64,000 nucleotides of DNA from NCBI GenBank assembly GCA_938015805.1, contig CALLXF010000002.1, forward strand, positions 30,692-94,691. The letters run 5' to 3'. Under the pieces are notes generated by a model, which had not been told where the DNA came from, ran no database searches, and saw nothing but the letters and a program-made list of their open reading frames with translations. Below, piece by piece: positions 42,180-50,769 of the stretch (its first letter is position 1; every line of letters starts with the position of its first letter). The DNA comes from an uncultured Saprospiraceae bacterium (GTDB lineage Bacteria > Bacteroidota > Bacteroidia > Chitinophagales > Saprospiraceae). Made by a program: the position numbers and the translations under genes.

Positions 42180-42905
42180 CTATTTGCAAGGCCAGATCCA
42201 GTCTGATAGTGGCTGTACGTTTTGTCGATAAGAATAATGCCACCACTCAGACGTTATTGGTTTAAAGCCAAATTTACCAATTTCCTTTTTTAACAATTTT
42301 CTATTTTTTATAGCCTCTTTAGATATACCTGTAGCACTATGATATGACACTTTCCCAAAATGATCAAAATCAGACCCCATATCTAAAAGCTTTCCAGTTG
42401 CAGTGGTTAACCCAATATCTACGGCCATGCCACGAGTATGCATAGATCCTTTATCAGGATGAGTTACAAACCTAGGATCAGGTTTTATATCCCACAGCTG
42501 CTGCTGATACGGCCGAGGACGATAGCAGTCGTAAATAATTATTCCTACTCCATAGTTATCTCTTAAGTGATCTCTAAACTCTAAAAGTTTAGATTTTACC
42601 TCTGGACGTAGAAAACATCTAGGACAATCATAAATTTTCTGTTTAGTAAAATTAGTAGTATCGGCATATTGCAAAGCTAACGTCACACCTGGTTCGCTGC
42701 GTAATATCTCCGCCCATCCAACAGGTAAAGTATCAGGTTCCTGAATCATCCTTTTTTCATGAACATCTTCTAAAAAAGAATCTAAACTGTCTTGTACAGA
42801 ATGATTTAATTTTTTGACTTCTGTTTGCTCAGTATTACTGAGACTGTTTTTACACGACATCATCAGTAAACAAAAAACCACTACGATAAAAATTTTATAA
42901 AACAC
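42180..42905 (-). CDS. VanX-like D-alanyl-D-alanine dipeptidase, lipoprotein
   Basis: Metallopeptidase of family M15D that hydrolyses D-Ala-D-Ala. Lipobox MMSC (Cys about 18), a linker, then the catalytic domain with zinc ligands in GSMHTRGMAVDIGLT and catalytic Glu/His in SEWWHYSYR; VGIIIYDCYRPRPYQQQLWD is also typical. 241 residues. The chromosomal context (methyltransferase downstream, glycosyltransferase divergent) suggests peptidoglycan turnover or D-Ala salvage, not vancomycin resistance, because no vanH/vanA genes are present. Confidence 0.9.
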   Translation of the reverse strand: MFYKIFIVVVFCLLMMSCKNSLSNTEQTEVKKLNHSVQDSLDSFLEDVHEKRMIQEPDTLPVGWAEILRSEPGVTLALQYADTTNFTKQKIYDCPRCFLRPEVKSKLLEFRDHLRDNYGVGIIIYDCYRPRPYQQQLWDIKPDPRFVTHPDKGSMHTRGMAVDIGLTTATGKLLDMGSDFDHFGKVSYHSATGISKEAIKNRKLLKKEIGKFGFKPITSEWWHYSYRQNVQPLSDWIWPCK

Positions 42906-42991
42906 GAGTGCAAAATATAATCTTTAGGCTTATGGTTTTCTTTATTTAAGAAAAATAATTCCAACTTTAGTCTCGGAAAACAGACGATCTG

Positions 42992-44188
42992 ATGATAGCA
43001 GTATGGACCGTAGTATTTATCATGAGCCTTGTGGCACTGATGCATACTTATCTCGTTTATCCAATACTGATGCGTTTTTTGGCGAAGGGAAAATCTATAA
43101 ACGATATCATTTATAAGCGATCAGACGATTTACCAGTCATTGTAGTTCTAATGGCTGCATATAACGAGGAAAAAGTAATCAGTCAAAAACTAGACTCACT
43201 TCTAAACCAGGACTACCCTACAGATAAGATATTTATTTACATCGGTTCGGATAATTCCACCGATCAGACAAATGATATCCTATCTTCTTATGCAAAAAAA
43301 TATGATCACTTTTACTTTACCTCTTTTACAACCAGGCAAGGAAAAACTGGAATCATAAACAAGCTGGTAGATGTAGCAAGCACAACCCATACTCCTTCTA
43401 CCGATTTGATCTTTCTAATGACTGATGCCAGTGTTATATTAGAAAAAGATGTTTTTTATCACCTCGTTAAGCATTTTAAAAATAAGGGAATCGCATTAGT
43501 CGATGCACATATGAATTATAGCGGTATCCGAGAAAATGATATCTCGACCTCTGAGAGTACTTACCTAAATATGGAAGTTATCCTTAAGCAAAGCGAATCA
43601 AAAGTTTCCAAAAAAATGATAGGTCCATTTGGCGGATGTTATGCATTACGATCGACCTATTACGAAGCGGTTCCATCTAATAGATTAGTTGATGATTTTT
43701 ATATTGCCATGAAGGTTTTTGAGAAAAGAGGATTAATTATAAATGACTTGGACGCCCTATGCCACGAAACGGTAAGTCATGATATGGCTTCTGAATATCG
43801 TCGTAAAAAAAGAATAAGTGCTGGAAATTTCCAAAACTTAATGGACTTTATATCCCTATTGAATCCAGTATCGTGGGTCGGTTTTAGTTATATCTCTCAT
43901 AAGGTACTCAGATGGAAAGGGCCGTTTTTTTTAATCGCAATTATGGTGGCTAGCATTTTTCTAATGCGGGCGGATATCTTTTTATTTAAGTATATTTTTA
44001 TCGGACAAATCTTATGGTACACCGTTCCTCCGATTATGCTGCAGGTCTGTACCCTTTTTAAATTAGAATGTAAATTATTGCGATCAGTAACTTATTTTAA
44101 CCTGATGAATCTAGCCTTATTACATGGCTTTTTCAAGTATTTAGGAGGGATAAAAACCGCAATCTGGCAACCGGTTGAGAGATCTTAA
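42992..44188 (+). CDS. membrane-anchored family 2 glycosyltransferase
   Basis: Inner-membrane GT2 with an N-terminal helix (about residues 2-22), cytoplasmic GT-A domain and three or four C-terminal helices from about residue 285. Motifs: VVLMAAYNEEKVISQKLDSL, IGSDNSTDQTNDIL, LMTDASVILEKD (DxD-like), and FGGCYALRSTYYE and RRKKRISAGNFQNL (QxxRW-like region, here altered). A processive or polysaccharide-synthesis role is likely. It converges on the HU-CCDC81 gene with a 6-base gap. Confidence 0.9.
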   Translation: MIAVWTVVFIMSLVALMHTYLVYPILMRFLAKGKSINDIIYKRSDDLPVIVVLMAAYNEEKVISQKLDSLLNQDYPTDKIFIYIGSDNSTDQTNDILSSYAKKYDHFYFTSFTTRQGKTGIINKLVDVASTTHTPSTDLIFLMTDASVILEKDVFYHLVKHFKNKGIALVDAHMNYSGIRENDISTSESTYLNMEVILKQSESKVSKKMIGPFGGCYALRSTYYEAVPSNRLVDDFYIAMKVFEKRGLIINDLDALCHETVSHDMASEYRRKKRISAGNFQNLMDFISLLNPVSWVGFSYISHKVLRWKGPFFLIAIMVASIFLMRADIFLFKYIFIGQILWYTVPPIMLQVCTLFKLECKLLRSVTYFNLMNLALLHGFFKYLGGIKTAIWQPVERS

Positions 44189-44194
44189 ATATTA

Positions 44195-45247
44195 TTATCT
44201 GTAAGCTACTTTGATCTTAGGTTTTAAATACCATGCTTGAGCATTGATATTATTCCTTGCATTTTCGATCAACTCTTTTACCATCCCCCTATCACAATCC
44301 AAATTAAAACCCACTCGAGTAAGGCCATTTGGAAGCACCTGAGTATAAACATCTTTACCTTGGGATCTTAATTGTGATTTCATTCTTATCACATTTTTGC
44401 TCTTACCATAAGACCCCACTATGATAATACAACCTTGTTCAAAAATAGCATCAGGTATATCATTTATTTCTGATAATAAGTACTCCTTCAATGCATCAAA
44501 AATTTCTAAGCTATTAGTCTCATTTGCATTCCCCGCTTGATCCCCTGAATTACCATCATTAGACTCACTGTAAGTATTGTCATTTACCAATCCTGCCTTA
44601 TCTCCACTGACGCTTTGGGAAAGCGAAGCACATTTTTTTAACCCATAAATGCAAACGATAGCTAATAATAAAAGCCAAAACAGAGGCCAAAAAAATCGAG
44701 CTAAACAACCTTTTTCATCCTCGTAATAAGCCGGGTTAGATGAAGATGTGTTGCTTTGATTTATCTTATTAGTCGATGCCATAATCGGATTTGGAGTTAC
44801 CTTTACAGGAATTGTATTTTGAATTTCTTTAGGCTCAACCGGTATCAGCCCAAATGATGGCAAATAATTCTTAGCCATATTGAGCAAATTAGGTTGTTCT
44901 TCCTCAAAATTTAATGTCTTTCCAGATCCACTTTTTAGGGTTCCCAGTTTAGGAATATATACTTCTTTGTAATTTACCAGTCTATTTATAATCAGCTTTG
45001 AAAAACGTTGTACTACTTGATCAGCACCTTTTTTGGATATTTTATACCTTTCTCTAATGCATTGAGCTAGACTCTCTGAGCCGTCAGCTTTCTCGTTAAA
45101 AAGTATGCTCTTATATGGTGGATAAATGCGATCTGTTTTGATCTCAGCGGGGTGATTGTTAGTCTGCCATTGGCCTAAGCCAGGTAAAACAACCTTTTGG
45201 TTTGATTGCAATAAATCCAGTATGCATGAGATCACATCTACTTTCAT
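44195..45247 (-). CDS. HU-CCDC81 / SPOR domain protein
   Basis: 350 residues. N-terminal region has two HU-fold CCDC81-type domains (about 1-60, VVLPGLGQWQTNNH ... AEIK, and 60-125, ADQVVQRFSKLI ... VYIPKLGTLK), then a disordered linker, a membrane helix about residues 183-205 (FFWPLFWLLLLAIVCIYGL), a periplasmic Asn/Ser-rich linker, and a C-terminal SPOR domain (IIVGSYGKSKNVIRMKSQLR). SPOR domains bind denuded glycan at the division septum; the HU-like part faces the cytoplasm. A link between DNA or the cytoskeleton and septal peptidoglycan is the attractive reading, though function is not established here. Confidence 0.88.
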   Translation of the reverse strand: MKVDVISCILDLLQSNQKVVLPGLGQWQTNNHPAEIKTDRIYPPYKSILFNEKADGSESLAQCIRERYKISKKGADQVVQRFSKLIINRLVNYKEVYIPKLGTLKSGSGKTLNFEEEQPNLLNMAKNYLPSFGLIPVEPKEIQNTIPVKVTPNPIMASTNKINQSNTSSSNPAYYEDEKGCLARFFWPLFWLLLLAIVCIYGLKKCASLSQSVSGDKAGLVNDNTYSESNDGNSGDQAGNANETNSLEIFDALKEYLLSEINDIPDAIFEQGCIIIVGSYGKSKNVIRMKSQLRSQGKDVYTQVLPNGLTRVGFNLDCDRGMVKELIENARNNINAQAWYLKPKIKVAYR

Positions 45248-45379
45248 TCTATTCTTCTCGGTTTTAAGACTATTTTACTTAAATAAAGATAAGAATTGAT
45301 TCAAAGTATCGATAATTTTGACAATCATATTATATCCCATAATAGGACGAGCCTGCAATAAGGCTTAAATTTACAAGGA

Positions 45380-46354
45380 ATGGAAACGAATAAAAGAAGA
45401 AAGCGGATAGTAGCTTTAATAGTGATAGGATATATGCTGATCGCCCTTACATGGTGGACGATGTTACTGAATAAAAAAAGTAATGCCGAATACCAACTAA
45501 AAAAAGAGCTACTAGAACTTAAATCATCACAAGGGTTGCCTGATTTTGTAAAGAGTATAGAAGAACTGGAGTCGGAACTATCCAGGCAAAAAAAAATGAT
45601 CATGGGAGAAGGATTAACCTTTGGAATTATGCTGATCATCGGGATCATATTAATCTTTAGAGCGTTTAAAAAAGAATTGCAGCTTGCAGAAAAAGAGAAT
45701 AATTTTTTACTATCGATCACTCACGAACTAAAATCTCCAATCGCTTCTATACAGCTCATCTTAGAAACGTTTAAAAAACGACAATTAGAAAAACCGCTTA
45801 AAGAGGAACTAACAGATAATGCCCTCGATGAAACGAAAAGGCTTAATGCACTTGTCGGTAATCTGCTTTACGCGAATAAATTAAATCATGGACAATCTTT
45901 TGTAAAAGAATCAGTAGATGTATCGCAATTAGTAAATTCTATATCACACCAGTTCAAAAAAATCCATACTGCCTTTGATTTTAATTTAAATATAGATGAA
46001 AAAGTAGTTGCTCATTTAGATAGAGACGCCATAACGATAGCATTAAATAATCTAATAGAAAATGCCGTTAAGTACTCTGGAGATGCAAAAAAAATAGACG
46101 TATCATTGCAAAATAATGAGCAACTAGAATTAGAAATTAAAGATTTTGGAATCGGAATTTCTAAAGCGGAAAAATTAAATATTTTTAATAAATTCTATCG
46201 CGTGGGTAATGAAGATACACGCACCACAAAAGGAACCGGACTAGGACTCTACATAACACATGAGATAATTCAAGGCCTAGGAGGTAAAATTTCCATCACT
46301 GATAATAATCCACGAGGTTCAATTTTCAAAATTACAATTCCTAAAAATGTCTAA
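45380..46354 (+). CDS. sensor histidine kinase
   Basis: Membrane sensor kinase, 324 residues: membrane helices about 11-30 and 78-96, a short periplasmic loop between them, HisKA domain with phospho-acceptor H115 (LSITHELKSPIASIQ), and HATPase_c domain with N box (NNLIENAVKY), G1 (IKDFGIGISKAE) and G2 (TKGTGLGLYITHEI). The small sensor loop suggests the signal is not a bulky ligand. Its stop overlaps the response-regulator start by 8 bases, so they are a cognate pair. Confidence 0.94.
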   Translation: METNKRRKRIVALIVIGYMLIALTWWTMLLNKKSNAEYQLKKELLELKSSQGLPDFVKSIEELESELSRQKKMIMGEGLTFGIMLIIGIILIFRAFKKELQLAEKENNFLLSITHELKSPIASIQLILETFKKRQLEKPLKEELTDNALDETKRLNALVGNLLYANKLNHGQSFVKESVDVSQLVNSISHQFKKIHTAFDFNLNIDEKVVAHLDRDAITIALNNLIENAVKYSGDAKKIDVSLQNNEQLELEIKDFGIGISKAEKLNIFNKFYRVGNEDTRTTKGTGLGLYITHEIIQGLGGKISITDNNPRGSIFKITIPKNV

Positions 46355-47054
46355 TAACCCAATCAGAATATTACTTGTAGAAGACGAAGAGCAGTTACAT
46401 AAAATAATCAAGCTGAATTTAGAAATGGAGGGTTACGAAATCGTAGGAACTCATAACGGAGAAAAAGGACTAGAAGTCGCCCAGTCCCAGAGATTTGATT
46501 TATTACTGCTGGACATTATGCTACCTAAACTCACAGGTATCCAAATCTGCGAAACAGTAAGACTAAAAAACAAAGAGATACCCATAATTTTTATCTCCGC
46601 CAAAGACTCATCCGAGGATAGGATTAAAGGATTAAAAGTCGGAGCTGACGACTATCTTGTAAAACCATTTAGTCTAGAAGAATTATTACTCAGAGTAAAA
46701 AATCATATTAAAAGATCAAAACCCGAAGAAAGAGAAGCCGTATATAATTACAGCTTTAGTGGTAATGAAATAGATTTTAAATCATTTAAGGCTAAAGGCC
46801 AAAAAGGAGAAATCAGTCTGACGCAAAAAGAAGCTCTACTTCTGAGACTACTTATAGACAAGAGTAATGAAGTCATCTCTAGGAAACATATTTTAGAATC
46901 GGTATGGGGATATGATGTATACCCGGCCACAAGGACCATCGATAATTTTATTTTGTCCTTTAGGAAAAATTTTGAGCCGGATCCTAAAAACCCAAAACAC
47001 TTTTTATCTGTTCGGGGCGTAGGATATAAGTTTGTTCCCCCATCTAGTTCATGA
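46347..47054 (+). CDS. OmpR-family response regulator
   Basis: 235 residues. Receiver domain with acidic pocket VEDEEQ, phosphorylated Asp D56 (LLLLDIMLPK), Thr/Ser switch FISAKDSSED and Lys in YLVKPFSLEELLLRVK; C-terminal winged helix (TQKEALLLRLLIDKSNEVIS, RTIDNFILSFRKNFEPDP). Partner of the upstream kinase. It is followed 53 bases later by the alpha/beta-hydrolase-OsmC gene on the same strand, which may be a target. Confidence 0.95.
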   Translation: MSNNPIRILLVEDEEQLHKIIKLNLEMEGYEIVGTHNGEKGLEVAQSQRFDLLLLDIMLPKLTGIQICETVRLKNKEIPIIFISAKDSSEDRIKGLKVGADDYLVKPFSLEELLLRVKNHIKRSKPEEREAVYNYSFSGNEIDFKSFKAKGQKGEISLTQKEALLLRLLIDKSNEVISRKHILESVWGYDVYPATRTIDNFILSFRKNFEPDPKNPKHFLSVRGVGYKFVPPSSS

Positions 47055-47107
47055 TTACAATACCTATCTAAATCCTAAAGCACATCTACGATTTTAAAAA
47101 ATAAAAA

Positions 47108-48289
47108 ATGAAGGTATCATTTAAGAACATGGAAGGTCTCGATTTAGCTGCTAGACTGGAACTTCCACTAGAAGGTGTCGTAAAGGCCTATGCCATTTTT
47201 GCCCACTGTTTTACTTGTAGTAAAAACTTAACAGCTGTCAGGAACATTGCTCGATCATTAACTCATGCAGGGATAGGTGTATTGCGTTTTGACTTTACGG
47301 GGTTAGGCGATAGTGATGGTGATTTTGCTAACACAAATTTCTCCACAAATATTAATGATCTATATGCAGCATCTGATTTTTTAAAAGAAAACTACGAAAG
47401 TCCTCAGCTATTAATAGGACATTCTTTAGGAGGAGCAGCAGTTTTATTTGCCTCTGCAAATATAAAAACAGTGAAAGCTGTGGTTACTATCGGAGCACCG
47501 TTTGGGCCAGGACATGTATCTCATCTGTTTAAAAATAGCATTGCAGAAATAGAAGAAAGGGGAATCGCCGATGTCAATATTGGAGGGCGAACATTTGAAG
47601 TGAAAAAGCAATTTCTGGATGATATTGCAAACGCAGATATTAAATCGATTTTAAAAAATTTAAATAAAGCTTTACTTATACTACATTCGCCACAGGATCT
47701 AATCGTGGCAATAGAAAATGCCTCGAAAATCTATGTAGAAGCATACCATCCTAAAAGCTTTATCTCTTTAGATGGTGCAGATCATCTACTGAGCAAAAAA
47801 GAAGATTCCCTATATGTAGGCAATGTAATCAGTACCTGGTCTTCGCGATATCTTATGGTCGATGCTGAGACAGAATCTAAATTAAATCATCATCAAGATG
47901 TCCCGGTTTCTGTTATTCTAAATGGAAACCATTATACTACTGATATTTACACTACAGATCATCATCTCCTGGCAGACGAACCACTAAGCTTAGGAGGAAA
48001 TAATAAAGGACCTAACCCATTTGAATATTTGCTTTCCTCATTAGGTAGTTGCACGGCCATCACCTTAAGAATGTATATTAATAGAAAGAAGTGGGATGTC
48101 ACCTCTATCAAAATCCTCCTAGATAGCAAAATGGAAAAAGACCAATACACCATTTACCGCGATTTACAGTTCCAAGGTAATATCGATGAAATACAATTAA
48201 AAAGATTACACGAGATCGCTGATAAATGTCCAGTGCATAAAACATTTATACATCGGAAAATAGATATTATCGATAAACCACCTTTATAA
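47108..48289 (+). CDS. bifunctional alpha/beta hydrolase - OsmC family protein
   Basis: 393-residue fusion. Residues 1-250: alpha/beta hydrolase with nucleophile S106 in GHSLGGAAVLFAS and FGPGHVS downstream; residues about 265-393: OsmC domain with the two redox cysteines, C315 in LGSCTAITLRMY and C374 in KCPVHKTF. OsmC-type proteins reduce organic hydroperoxides; the hydrolase may release acyl or peroxy substrates. The same fusion is known in other bacteria. It follows the two-component system, so redox or envelope-stress control is possible. Confidence 0.92.
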   Translation: MKVSFKNMEGLDLAARLELPLEGVVKAYAIFAHCFTCSKNLTAVRNIARSLTHAGIGVLRFDFTGLGDSDGDFANTNFSTNINDLYAASDFLKENYESPQLLIGHSLGGAAVLFASANIKTVKAVVTIGAPFGPGHVSHLFKNSIAEIEERGIADVNIGGRTFEVKKQFLDDIANADIKSILKNLNKALLILHSPQDLIVAIENASKIYVEAYHPKSFISLDGADHLLSKKEDSLYVGNVISTWSSRYLMVDAETESKLNHHQDVPVSVILNGNHYTTDIYTTDHHLLADEPLSLGGNNKGPNPFEYLLSSLGSCTAITLRMYINRKKWDVTSIKILLDSKMEKDQYTIYRDLQFQGNIDEIQLKRLHEIADKCPVHKTFIHRKIDIIDKPPL

Positions 48290-48419
48290 GTTCGGTAGTT
48301 TGAATTCGCAGCAATGCCTTTCTAATATTGTCTTTTATTTTTTAATTATCAGGCAAAGAGAGATTAACATACGCTTATACGCTCCTGATCAAATCACTAG
48401 TATATATTCTGCCTCACAA

Positions 48420-48465
48420 TAAAAGGATATCTCCGCTGAGTTCAAGATGACAAGAAATGAAAGTT
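48420..48465. repeat. possible intergenic repeat element (degenerate)
   Basis: GGATATCTCCGCTGAGTTCA followed by AGATGACAAGAAATGAAAG resembles a widespread class of short bacterial intergenic repeats (ATNTCTCCGCT...AGATGACA...). One copy only in the window, so repeat status is a resemblance, not shown. The rest of 48290-48499 has nothing I recognise. Confidence 0.3.
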
Positions 48466-48499
48466 GGGTAATGAAGAATCATAGTATGCTCTGTAAAAC

Positions 48500-49240
48500 C
48501 TAAGCATCTAACATCCGTTCTTGTCTTTTTAAAATAGCTTTTGTGCTAGAAACTGTTGCAAGAGTTGGAGCAAAAAATAATCCCACTATAGGAATCATTA
48601 ACAATAGAACGTACCCAATACCATTACCAATGGCAATCCCTTTATTTTTCTTCACAAACGATCTGGATTCATTAATATTATAATATCGTTCCATAGTATA
48701 ATCCATATTCCCGAAACCTGCAAAATACGCTTGGACTAAAAATATGGCAGGCCCTGTGATGATCGCAGCAATTGGTACTAATGATAAGACGAGCAGAAAC
48801 AATGTAAGGCCTAACTCTCTGCAGATGTTCCCGAAACTAAGCCTCAGACCTCGCAGTAAAGCAGAAAGATTAAAAGATCCTGGTTTTAAAGCAATGCTTT
48901 TATCATGACTCTCTACCCTTTCCGATACTAGTGACATAATGGGAGAAACTAAAATTAAAATGATGTATTTAAAAATGAGAATAACACCAATTGTAAGTAA
49001 AGCTCCACTGACGATGTTTGTAATCGTAGTCACTAGAGATTTACCCTTTTCCCATTTATAAAAGGCACTAACAGATCCACCTATATCATCATAATATTGA
49101 GATATTACTACAAAAAAAAGCAACCCTACTAAAAGACAAAGGCCTCCGGAAATCCATACAAATTTCCAAAGACCATATTTCTTTAAGTCCTTAAAGGCAC
49201 TAAAAAAACCCAAGAAACCAGTAAGGACATCTCGGACCAT
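48500..49240 (-). CDS. EI24/CysZ-like membrane protein
   Basis: 246-residue integral-membrane protein. Hydrophobic segments: about residues 24-48 (FVWISGGLCLLVGLLFFVVI), 73-100, 140-165 (LTLFLLVLSLVPIAAIITGP) and 205-228. The FLVQAYFAGFGNMDYTMERY stretch is characteristic of the EI24/CysZ family (sulfate permease-like or etoposide-induced 2.4). The substrate is not determined; some CysZ proteins conduct sulfate. It is 5 bases downstream of the 458-aa gene, so both are in one transcript. Confidence 0.85.
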   Translation of the reverse strand: MVRDVLTGFLGFFSAFKDLKKYGLWKFVWISGGLCLLVGLLFFVVISQYYDDIGGSVSAFYKWEKGKSLVTTITNIVSGALLTIGVILIFKYIILILVSPIMSLVSERVESHDKSIALKPGSFNLSALLRGLRLSFGNICRELGLTLFLLVLSLVPIAAIITGPAIFLVQAYFAGFGNMDYTMERYYNINESRSFVKKNKGIAIGNGIGYVLLLMIPIVGLFFAPTLATVSSTKAILKRQERMLDA

Positions 49241-49245
49241 AAATT

Positions 49246-50622
49246 TTATGCTTTAGGTTTTCTTTTTGTCTTAAATAGCTCTACAATTTGCTTATCTGTC
49301 ATAAATCCTAAATCCACAAATGTAGTTTTGACAAATTTCTTAATGTCTTGATAGTCCTTACCTCTCTTATCCGTGTATTTCTTTTTTAAGCGTCTAACAT
49401 ATTTTAAACTTAAAGATTTTACCGATTGGTTAAATTCTTGGTTAGAAAAGATAGACATGTATGTTACGAAAGTCTTATTAAGTTCAAAGTATTCTGCGTA
49501 GCTTTCTTCATCTAAATGATTCATGAACTTCGCAAAATAAGTCAAAATTTGCTCCCTTAAACATTCATTATAAACAGATAGGCCTTCGTGGCGATCATAA
49601 TAGTTTTGTACGGCATCTGATGCTTCTGGGTGTACATATCCTTTTCCATGTACAACATCCATCAACTGATAATAATCCGTCAGCTCATCTTTTAAATCTC
49701 TACTGATCATACCTGCCATTCTACGATCCATCTCTGGTGTAAGGCCAATATTCTCATCCATAAGATTTGAATAAATCCCAAAAAACTTAGTAGAAAATCC
49801 ATCCTGCTCCCTAAGATCATTTAACGCCTTTTTAAAAGCAGCCTCATTAGGTCCCATATCATGATAGAATCCTAAGATCATCATGATCTCGATAAACTCA
49901 TCAGTAGACCGTAACGATTCATTAGATAGAAAGTCCGCAATTGCATTATTCAAGGAAGAATTATCAAATTCTTTGACAGATCTGTAAACCAAAAAACTCT
50001 TTAATGACGGAGCCATTATTTTTAGATCTGTAGCAGTCTTTGGAAACTCTGTGGTGTGATAATTTAAACTTTCAAACTGCTTTCTAAATTTAACAAGACC
50101 AGTAAGTCTATTTTGTACATCTCTGTACTTAGGCATTCTTTGAGAGTCTAAGAACGTAACTATTTTTTTATTAGAGAACTGTCCTTTTAAGTTAGATATC
50201 CATATATCACTACTTAATCCAAAACCGATTTGGATGGTTTGTCCAATTCTCATTTTTAATAGATCAAAATTTAAAGATTTGCATATCGCATTAAGCACAT
50301 CTCTAAAATGATCTTGTGGTCTGATGTATTTTACTCGATCATTTATCTCTCCTCGCAATACAGAATATCCTAAAATACGTGGAAGATAAAGTCCTTCAAA
50401 ACCTTCATCAAATAATTCTTTTTCAAAAGCCACTAGTTGGAGAGGGTTTTCCTCTGCTACCTTCGTATGTAGTTCGCTTATTTGGGGTTCAAAATATTCT
50501 TTCAAAGCATTGTAATCTAATTCTTCTTCGCTATCTAAATAGGTAGATAGTAGGTCGGAACTTTGGATACCGCTCTTTATCGATTGTAGGGATGTCAAAT
50601 ATTTTTGATCTATAGCTTCCAT
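49246..50622 (-). CDS. conserved hypothetical protein, 458 aa, helical
   Basis: I do not recognise the family. Soluble, without signal peptide or membrane helix, charged and apparently all-helical. Features that may be useful for searching: RPQDHFRDVLNAICKS, IQIGFGLSSDIWISNLKGQF, GPNEAAFKKALNDLRE, MDRRMAGMISRDLKDELTDY and SNQEFNQSVKSLSLKYVRRL. The basic C-terminal tail (ELFKTKRKPKA) could bind nucleic acid or membrane, but no motif says so. It is coupled to the EI24/CysZ-like gene 5 bases downstream, which is its only clear context. Confidence 0.75.
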   Translation of the reverse strand: MEAIDQKYLTSLQSIKSGIQSSDLLSTYLDSEEELDYNALKEYFEPQISELHTKVAEENPLQLVAFEKELFDEGFEGLYLPRILGYSVLRGEINDRVKYIRPQDHFRDVLNAICKSLNFDLLKMRIGQTIQIGFGLSSDIWISNLKGQFSNKKIVTFLDSQRMPKYRDVQNRLTGLVKFRKQFESLNYHTTEFPKTATDLKIMAPSLKSFLVYRSVKEFDNSSLNNAIADFLSNESLRSTDEFIEIMMILGFYHDMGPNEAAFKKALNDLREQDGFSTKFFGIYSNLMDENIGLTPEMDRRMAGMISRDLKDELTDYYQLMDVVHGKGYVHPEASDAVQNYYDRHEGLSVYNECLREQILTYFAKFMNHLDEESYAEYFELNKTFVTYMSIFSNQEFNQSVKSLSLKYVRRLKKKYTDKRGKDYQDIKKFVKTTFVDLGFMTDKQIVELFKTKRKPKA

Positions 50623-50769
50623 GACTATGTGGTTTAAATTACTACGCTCTTAATAAACCGAAACCTAGTAAGATTTTTAAGCCTTACTAGGTTCGAGTAA
50701 AATTAAACTTGTGACGTAGTAAATATGATTACTACTTATATTATTGATAATCTTCCCTTTAGAAAATTA

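Noticed and set aside
42180..42905. Vancomycin-resistance gene
   Set aside because: VanX-like fold is present, but no vanH/vanA-type ligase or regulator lies near; a cell-wall role is simpler.
45303..45345. E. coli-like sigma-70 promoter (TTGACA near 45317) before the histidine kinase
   Set aside because: The -10 match is poor at any allowed spacing and Bacteroidota promoters use TTTG/TAnnTTTG.
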